Shown here one piece after another: positions 4,920 to 9,668 of a stretch of DNA of 9,668 nt (position 1 is the stretch's first letter; every line of letters begins with the position of its first letter). The notes below the pieces were generated by a model. That model did not search any database. It was not told where the DNA came from and was given only the letters and a program-made list of their open reading frames with translations. Source of the DNA: Thermaerobacter marianensis (GTDB lineage Bacteria > Bacillota > Sulfobacillia > DYIH01 > DYIG01); NCBI GenBank assembly GCA_020723725.1, contig DYIG01000004.1, positions 16,629 to 26,296 on the forward strand. Direction: 5' to 3'. The position numbers were made by a program, and so were the translations under genes.

Positions 4920-7831
4920 CCCTTTTGGATGGAAGGGGACATGTTCAGGAACATGTGCCCGCTTTGCCGCGTGATCCTGAAGAGAAATGGCTGCGTGACA
5001 AGCAACGGCCCTTACGTCGAGAGGTTCGCTTCCTGGGTGATCTCCTTGGGGAGGTCTTGTTGGAACAAGGGGGCCAGGATCTCCTGGGGGCTGTTGAACG
5101 GGTTAGGGTTTTATCAAAAAAGCTACGGCGTGAGTTTACTCCCGATAAGGAAGAAGAGCTGGTTTCCGCGATTAAGGACATGGAGCCTGGTTTGGCCATG
5201 CAGGTCGCCAAGGCCTTCACCTTGTATTTTCATTTGGTCAACCTGGCGGAGCAGCACCACCGGGTACGCAGGAAGAGGGAGTATGAGCGTGAACGCCGTC
5301 GACCCCAAAGGGGTTCCCTCGAAAGTTTGGTTGCCACGATGGTTGAACGCGGGGTCACGGCTTCTGAGATCAGAAAGTTACTAAATTCCCTTTCCATAGA
5401 TCTCGTTATGACCGCACATCCGACGGAAGCCACGCGGCGCACCGTGCTGGCTATTCTCCGTGCGATATTTGGTCTTATCGAAAAGAGCGAGAACCCCCTT
5501 CTAACCCCAAAGGAACAAGAGGCTATCCGGCAGGAACTGAAGGAGCTCCTTGTGATACTCTGGCATACCAGTGAGGTGCGGGCCACAAAACCCCTACCCA
5601 TAGACGAGGTTCGTCAGGGGTTGTTTTATTTCGATGAAACCCTATGGGATGTTTTGCCCCAAGTACATATCGACCTCGGGCAGATACTGGCCAGGCGCTA
5701 CCCGTCCTTATCTGACGCGCCTGAGGGGGGAAGGGTTGTCCCCTGTTTCCTGAGGTTCCGCAGCTGGGTTGGAGGCGACCGGGATGGCAACCCTAACGTC
5801 ACCGCTGACGTGACTCGAGATGCCCTTCGCTACTATCGTGACTTAGCGGTGCGTAAGTACATTCAGTCGGTACGCAGGCTTATGGCGCGTTGCGGGCAGT
5901 CCACCAAACTCGTCGGTGTTACCAGCGAGCTGCTTGAGTCCATTGAAAGGGATGAGGCTGCGCTTCCCGAACGCCCTCGGGATTTCGTCCGCTGGGATCA
6001 GACGGAACCGTATCGCCGCAAACTGGCCCTAATGTGGTGGCGGCTGGAGCAATTGCGCCAACATAACCTCGAGCCGAAGGATTGGGGAAGACCCGATCCT
6101 GAGCTTGGGGGGAGGTACCGGAGTTCGGATGAGTTCCTGGCAGACCTGAGGGTAATCGAAAGGAGCCTTATTCGGCACAAGGGTTTGGACCTGGTGCGGG
6201 GTTCACTGGGCAGGTTGATCTGGCAGGTGGAGATCTTCGGTTTCCACCTGGCTTCACTGGAGATACGCCAACACAGCCGGGTTCACGAACGCGTAGTTGA
6301 GGAGGCCCTCCAAGCCGCTGCCATCCAGAAAGGCTATTCTTCACTGGCGGAGAAGGAGAAGTCCCGCCTCTTGACCCGGCTCATTCTTGACCCCCGGCCT
6401 GTATTCCGGGAAGGGTTGCCCTACTCCGAAGAGACCAGGGAGCTAATAAACGTCTTTAATCTAATTAGCCAGGCTCGGCAGGAGATCGGTCCGCAGGCCG
6501 TCGACACTTATATTATCAGCATGGCGCATCAGACCAGTGACATCCTTGAGGTGCTCCTCCTGTGCAAGGAATTTGGTCTATTGGGGCAAATAGCCGTGGT
6601 GCCCATTCTGGAAACCATAGACGACCTCAAGCGCTCCGTAAGCTTCCTGGGAGAAGTCCTTGACAACCCGGCTTTCCGGTCTCACCTCGCCGAGCTGGGT
6701 GGGTGTTTTGACGTAATGCTCGGCTACTCGGATAGTAACAAGGACGGAGGGTATCTTCCAGCCAACTGGGAACTATACCTGGCTCAGAAGAGGCTCCTGG
6801 AGCTGTGTCGATCCAAGGGAGTGCGGATAAAATTCTTTCACGGCCGCGGTGGCGCCCTGGGTCGTGGGGGTGGTCCCACCAGCCGTGCCATACTCGCACT
6901 CCCCCCGGGTTCAACCGGGGCTGGGATTAAGATAACGGAGCAGGGAGAGGTTCTTTCTGACCGCTACCTGATACCAGGAATAGCCTATCGGAGTATTGAA
7001 CAGGTGGTTTGGGCAACGGTGATTCGTTCCCTGCCCCCGCTCCCGGCAAGTGAAACCGACTACTCCAAATACGAAGAGGTTATGGACGAGTTGGCCCAGG
7101 ACGCGCTCGAATCCTACAGGCGTTTCATGTTGGCGGAGCCCGAAAACGGCGGCGGCGGGCTCGCGTACTTCTTCGAGGCCACGCCCATAAGGTACTTCGG
7201 CAAACTCAACATCGGTTCCCGGCCTGTTTCCCGCAAAGGGCTCGCCTCCGGGCAGACAGGTGGCAACGCCAGCGAACGCGAGCAGCTGACGGCCGAATTC
7301 GAGAACCTGAGGGCCATCCCCTGGGTATTTGCCTGGACACAGAGCCGACACCTTGTACCAGCCTGGTTTGGGGTCGGCAGCGCTCTGCAGAACTTCATTT
7401 CCAGGGACCCTGGGAACCTGGCCCTTCTCAAAGAGATGTACCAGAAATGGCCGTTCTTCCAGGCGATGCTGGACAACCTGCAGATGGCCCTTGCCAAGGC
7501 TGACATGCACATCGCGGCCCGTTACGCCTCACTCGTGGAGGATGGCGAATTCGCCCGCACCGTGTTCAATCGTATAACGGCGGAACACGCTCTTTCATGC
7601 CAGACAGTGCTCGATGTCAGCGGCAACAAGGCGCTGTTGGAACGGGAACCCGCGTTGCAGCAGTCGATAAGCTTGCGTAACCCCTACGTTGACCCGCTTA
7701 GTTACCTGCAGGTGCATTTCATGAAGCTAGCGAATGCGGACGAACCTGACCCAACTCAGGTATCCCTATTTGAGTACGCCATACTGCTCACCATCAACGG
7801 TATTGCCGCCGGGTTGCGCAATACAGGCTGA
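4916..7831 (+). CDS. ppc: Phosphoenolpyruvate carboxylase
   Basis: Fixes bicarbonate onto phosphoenolpyruvate to give oxaloacetate and phosphate; a cytoplasmic, usually tetrameric enzyme that refills the TCA cycle. 971 residues from GTG 4916, against 883 in E. coli; part of the excess is an N-terminal tail and linker segments. Seen: VMTAHPTEATRRT (His168), FRSWVGGDRDGNPN, LGYSDSNKDGGYLPANWEL, FHGRGGALGRGGGP (His642, Arg650), the NIGSRPVSRK segment, LRAIPWVFAWTQSRHLVPAWFG, and the C-terminal NGIAAGLRNTG. The residues that bind the inhibitor aspartate in E. coli (Arg587, Lys773, Arg832, Asn881) appear kept as Arg650, Lys861, Arg921 and Asn969, so feedback inhibition by aspartate or malate is likely. 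Start choice: GGAGGAGGAG just upstream is very close to GTG 4916; TTG 4925 has better spacing (8-10 nt) and would shorten the protein by three residues. The catalytic set is complete. Confidence 0.98.
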   Translation: MTLLDGRGHVQEHVPALPRDPEEKWLRDKQRPLRREVRFLGDLLGEVLLEQGGQDLLGAVERVRVLSKKLRREFTPDKEEELVSAIKDMEPGLAMQVAKAFTLYFHLVNLAEQHHRVRRKREYERERRRPQRGSLESLVATMVERGVTASEIRKLLNSLSIDLVMTAHPTEATRRTVLAILRAIFGLIEKSENPLLTPKEQEAIRQELKELLVILWHTSEVRATKPLPIDEVRQGLFYFDETLWDVLPQVHIDLGQILARRYPSLSDAPEGGRVVPCFLRFRSWVGGDRDGNPNVTADVTRDALRYYRDLAVRKYIQSVRRLMARCGQSTKLVGVTSELLESIERDEAALPERPRDFVRWDQTEPYRRKLALMWWRLEQLRQHNLEPKDWGRPDPELGGRYRSSDEFLADLRVIERSLIRHKGLDLVRGSLGRLIWQVEIFGFHLASLEIRQHSRVHERVVEEALQAAAIQKGYSSLAEKEKSRLLTRLILDPRPVFREGLPYSEETRELINVFNLISQARQEIGPQAVDTYIISMAHQTSDILEVLLLCKEFGLLGQIAVVPILETIDDLKRSVSFLGEVLDNPAFRSHLAELGGCFDVMLGYSDSNKDGGYLPANWELYLAQKRLLELCRSKGVRIKFFHGRGGALGRGGGPTSRAILALPPGSTGAGIKITEQGEVLSDRYLIPGIAYRSIEQVVWATVIRSLPPLPASETDYSKYEEVMDELAQDALESYRRFMLAEPENGGGGLAYFFEATPIRYFGKLNIGSRPVSRKGLASGQTGGNASEREQLTAEFENLRAIPWVFAWTQSRHLVPAWFGVGSALQNFISRDPGNLALLKEMYQKWPFFQAMLDNLQMALAKADMHIAARYASLVEDGEFARTVFNRITAEHALSCQTVLDVSGNKALLEREPALQQSISLRNPYVDPLSYLQVHFMKLANADEPDPTQVSLFEYAILLTINGIAAGLRNTG

Positions 7832-7840
7832 CCAATAACC

Positions 7841-7868
7841 GCCAAAGGGTTCTCTTAGCCAAAGGGTT
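7841..7868 (+). repeat. 11-bp direct repeat after ppc
   Basis: GCCAAAGGGTT occurs at 7841-7851 and again at 7858-7868, a 17-nt period, in the 91-nt gap between ppc and the proline dehydrogenase gene. It is perfect but short. It could be a binding site for a regulator of the downstream gene or a chance duplication. Confidence 0.6.
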
Positions 7869-7879
7869 GCTTGAAGCAA
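7867..7879 (+). other. Short palindrome TTGCTT-G-AAGCAA
   Basis: A perfect 6-bp palindrome around one central base directly abuts the second copy of the 11-bp repeat. As RNA the loop would be too tight for the full stem, and no T-run follows, so it is not a standard terminator. As DNA it could be an operator half-site pair. No convincing sigma-A promoter was found in this gap, and the T-run at 7919-7924 lies against the next start codon. Confidence 0.3.
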
Positions 7880-7911
7880 TATATCCCCGAGGTGAAGGCG
7901 ATACTATTAAC

Positions 7912-7925
7912 GGTGATGTTTTTTG
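7912..7925 (+). promoter_or_regulatory. GGTGAT ribosome binding site setting a TTG start
   Basis: GGTGAT (7912-7917) pairs with the GGTGATC part of the extended Shine-Dalgarno sequence, and its GG ends 9 nt before TTG 7923. This is the same geometry as at the HAD gene. An in-frame stop (TGA 7914-7916) lies just upstream, so TTG 7923 is the first possible start. Confidence 0.5.
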
Positions 7926-8849
7926 TCAAGGGGATGGGCCTTCGGGCGAAAATTTATTCTATCGTTGGCTGAAAACCCTTCAATAAAAGGGTTTGTGGCA
8001 CGTCATGGCCTCAAGCTGGGCGCTGCCCGGTTTATTGCGGGGGAGGAAATAAAGGACGCTATCGGGGTCGTAAGGCGGCTCAATGCCAATGGCATTCGGG
8101 CCACCATTGATTACCTCGGGGAGGCTGTTAGCAACCCAGAACAGGTTCAGGATGCTGTGAAGACCTATGTTGAGGTGCTCCGCAGGATTGCGGCGGACGG
8201 GATAGAGGCTAACGTATCTCTGAAACCCACTCAGATGGGTTTGGATATCTCCTCGTCTCTTTGCCGGGATGCCATCGGGGAGATTGCTGAGGAAGCCGCC
8301 CGTTTCAACAATTTTGTCCGTATGGACATGGAAGACTCAAACCATACCCAGGCCACAATAGAAGTCTTCAAGGACCTTCACTCGACTTACGACAATGTCG
8401 GCCTGGTGATACAGTCCTACCTTTACCGAAGCCAATCCGACGTGCGTGAGCTGGCGGAGATCGGCGCCAACCTTCGAATCTGCAAGGGCGCCTACAACGA
8501 GCCGGAGGAGGTTGCCTTCCCTGCAAAGGAGGATGTTGACGAGAACTTCGTTAAACTGGTGGAGATGAACCTGGCAGCCGGTAACCGAACTGCGGTTGCC
8601 ACCCACGATGAGGAGATCATCGAACGAGTCATCGCCCTGACACGTGCCAGGGGCATACCCAAAGACCTCTTTGAATTCCAGATGCTCTACGGGATAAGGC
8701 GCGATAAGCAGATTTCCCTTGCTGCCGCAGGTTACGGGATGAGGGTATATGTCCCTTTCGGGCGCGAATGGTATCCCTATTTCATGAGACGCCTTGCGGA
8801 GAGACCGGCAAACGTTTCCTTCGTTATTCGCAGCCTTGTCCGACATTGA
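7923..8849 (+). CDS. Proline dehydrogenase (monofunctional, FAD-dependent)
   Basis: Oxidises proline to 1-pyrroline-5-carboxylate with FAD, passing electrons to the quinone pool or another acceptor; usually loosely membrane-associated. 308 residues, the usual size of the single-domain Firmicute enzyme (called PutB/FadM in Bacillus) rather than the PutA fusion. Seen: NVSLKPTQMG with Lys101, RMDMEDS with Asp135, GLVIQSYLYRS, RICKGAYNEP, ATHDEEI, EFQMLYGIRR, VYVPFGREWYPYFMRRLAERPAN. Lys101, Asp135 and the pair Arg289-Arg290 correspond to the substrate- and flavin-contacting Lys329, Asp370 and Arg555-Arg556 of E. coli PutA. The start TTG 7923 is the first possible and gives an N-terminus like homologues (ILSLAENPSIKGF). 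No pyrroline-5-carboxylate dehydrogenase is in the window. The last 26 bp overlap the opposing propeller gene. Complete and probably active. Confidence 0.95.
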   Translation: MSRGWAFGRKFILSLAENPSIKGFVARHGLKLGAARFIAGEEIKDAIGVVRRLNANGIRATIDYLGEAVSNPEQVQDAVKTYVEVLRRIAADGIEANVSLKPTQMGLDISSSLCRDAIGEIAEEAARFNNFVRMDMEDSNHTQATIEVFKDLHSTYDNVGLVIQSYLYRSQSDVRELAEIGANLRICKGAYNEPEEVAFPAKEDVDENFVKLVEMNLAAGNRTAVATHDEEIIERVIALTRARGIPKDLFEFQMLYGIRRDKQISLAAAGYGMRVYVPFGREWYPYFMRRLAERPANVSFVIRSLVRH

Positions 8850-9668
8850 AGGCATGGATGGCACCATCCGAGGAGTGGATGTAGACGGTTCCATCTCTGA
8901 CAAGTGGAGCAGACCTTGTTTCCACCGGCACGGTGGTTTGCCACAACACCCTGCCGTCCAGCGGGTTAAGCGAGAATAGTTCCCCCTGGGTGGTCACGGA
9001 AACGATTTCATTCCCTGCCGGTGCCGGGGCGCCCACAACGTAGTTGAATACCCCATCCAGGTTGTGGAGCCAGACAGGCTTCCCCTCTTCGGGTTCAAGC
9101 GCGTGCACGAACCCATTGGCCGAGCCAACGAAGAACTTGCCGTCTTTCGCAGAGATGGCCGGTGTCCAGTTGCCCGTGGGATAGGTCCACTTGACCCTCC
9201 CGGATGACTTATCGAGGCCATAAACGAAATCGGTGTAACCGATAAAGGCAAGCGTGTTGCCTTGAACGGCAAGGCTTTTTACGAACCCGTCGGGGGAACG
9301 GTGACGCCACCTTAATTTGCCCGTGGCTGCTTCCAGGGCATAGATGCCTGTATAGCCCCCGTCTTCCAATTCAGGTGTGTGAAGGTACCCGCCCCCGGCG
9401 AAGACCAGATCACCGTCCACAACGGGTGAGGTGAATCCGAAGTTCTCAGTGACAGTTCTCCAGAGCACGGCCCCGTTAGTCAGCCTGATGGCGTACACTA
9501 CGGCCTTACCATCGGGGTTGGGGGAGAGTCCCGGTCCCACGTGGCTGGTGGCAACGTAAACCGTGTTTCCCCTGGTGGCCGGCTGGGAGTTCATTTCACC
9601 TTGCAGTTTCCGGGACCAAATCACAGCCCCTGTGGTTCCATTCAGTGCGGTGACCGTTCCGCCGCTCG
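8824..9668 (-). CDS. PQQ-like beta-propeller repeat protein, C-terminal part (5' end beyond the window)
   Basis: At least 280 residues of a blade-repeat protein of the PQQ-binding-like/BamB-like kind. The N-terminus, and so any signal peptide, lies past position 9668. Seen: successive units with the pattern G-x-(V/I)-(Y/H)-A-L-x-x-x-x-G-x-x-x-W, namely GTVTALNGTTGAVIW, VVYAIRLTNGAVLW, GIYALEAATGKLRW, FVYGLDKSSGRVKW, FVHALEPEEGKPVW and LFSLNPLDGRVLW, plus a final incomplete unit GAIHAFNVGQG. That makes six to seven blades, enough to close most of a propeller. Such proteins act in outer-membrane assembly in Gram-negatives. In Firmicutes they are mostly secreted or surface-bound, with unknown partners. 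True PQQ enzymes need catalytic residues that are not evident here. The frame continues unbroken to the window edge, so the in-frame GTG at 9624 is not the start. The stop TAA (8826-8824) lies inside the proline dehydrogenase gene. Confidence 0.9.
   Translation of the reverse strand, partial: SGGTVTALNGTTGAVIWSRKLQGEMNSQPATRGNTVYVATSHVGPGLSPNPDGKAVVYAIRLTNGAVLWRTVTENFGFTSPVVDGDLVFAGGGYLHTPELEDGGYTGIYALEAATGKLRWRHRSPDGFVKSLAVQGNTLAFIGYTDFVYGLDKSSGRVKWTYPTGNWTPAISAKDGKFFVGSANGFVHALEPEEGKPVWLHNLDGVFNYVVGAPAPAGNEIVSVTTQGELFSLNPLDGRVLWQTTVPVETRSAPLVRDGTVYIHSSDGAIHAFNVGQGCE

Noticed and set aside
6911..7510. 199-codon open frame opposite ppc
   Set aside because: It is the reverse of strongly conserved PEPC segments, an artefact of codon bias in a GC-rich gene.
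9622..9624. GTG as the start of the propeller gene
   Set aside because: The frame continues upstream to the window edge with another propeller repeat (GTVTALNGTTG), so the gene begins outside the window.

Overview
The window reads as ordinary chromosomal DNA from a bacterium. GC looks like the mid-50s percent by eye, genes are tightly packed, and strong AGGAGG-type ribosome binding sites are used together with many GTG and TTG starts. The clostridial flavour of BioB, MotA/MotB and the proline dehydrogenase suggests a spore-former-type anaerobic Firmicute (Desulfotomaculum/Moorella/Peptococcaceae-like). This is inferred from protein style, not from any marker gene. No RNA genes, insertion sequences, CRISPR arrays or phage genes were seen.

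Layout. Positions 1-503 (minus strand) hold the N-terminal part of biotin synthase (bioB), cut by the window edge. Divergent from it, across a 152-nt spacer, is the flagellar stator pair motA-motB (656-2246, overlapping by 8 nt). Next come two overlapping genes: a small unrecognised beta-rich, possibly OB-fold protein (2336-2629) and a Cof-type HAD phosphatase (2626-3438). A second overlapping pair follows: an uncharacterised 460-residue protein ending in a toxin-binding-like (DUF2384/MbcA/ParS-style) motif (3537-4919), and phosphoenolpyruvate carboxylase, ppc (4916-7831). A monofunctional proline dehydrogenase (7923-8849) follows. Its last codons overlap tail-to-tail with a minus-strand PQQ-like beta-propeller protein (8824 to beyond the window end). 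No gene-free stretch exceeds 300 bases; the longest is the bioB/motA spacer.

How the genes relate. There is no single pathway. ppc supplies oxaloacetate to the incomplete TCA cycle of an anaerobe. Proline dehydrogenase feeds proline-derived carbon towards glutamate. BioB makes biotin, used for example by carboxylases. MotAB powers motility. The junctions motA/motB, small protein/HAD and 460-aa protein/ppc all overlap by 4-8 nt, so each pair is probably co-translated.

I did not find a convincing new multi-gene system. The points most worth a second look are: BioB has Asp where the classical enzyme has its first [2Fe-2S] cysteine; an uncharacterised protein is translationally coupled to ppc; a sigma-28-like promoter candidate lies ahead of motA; and proline dehydrogenase overlaps the propeller gene by 26 bp.
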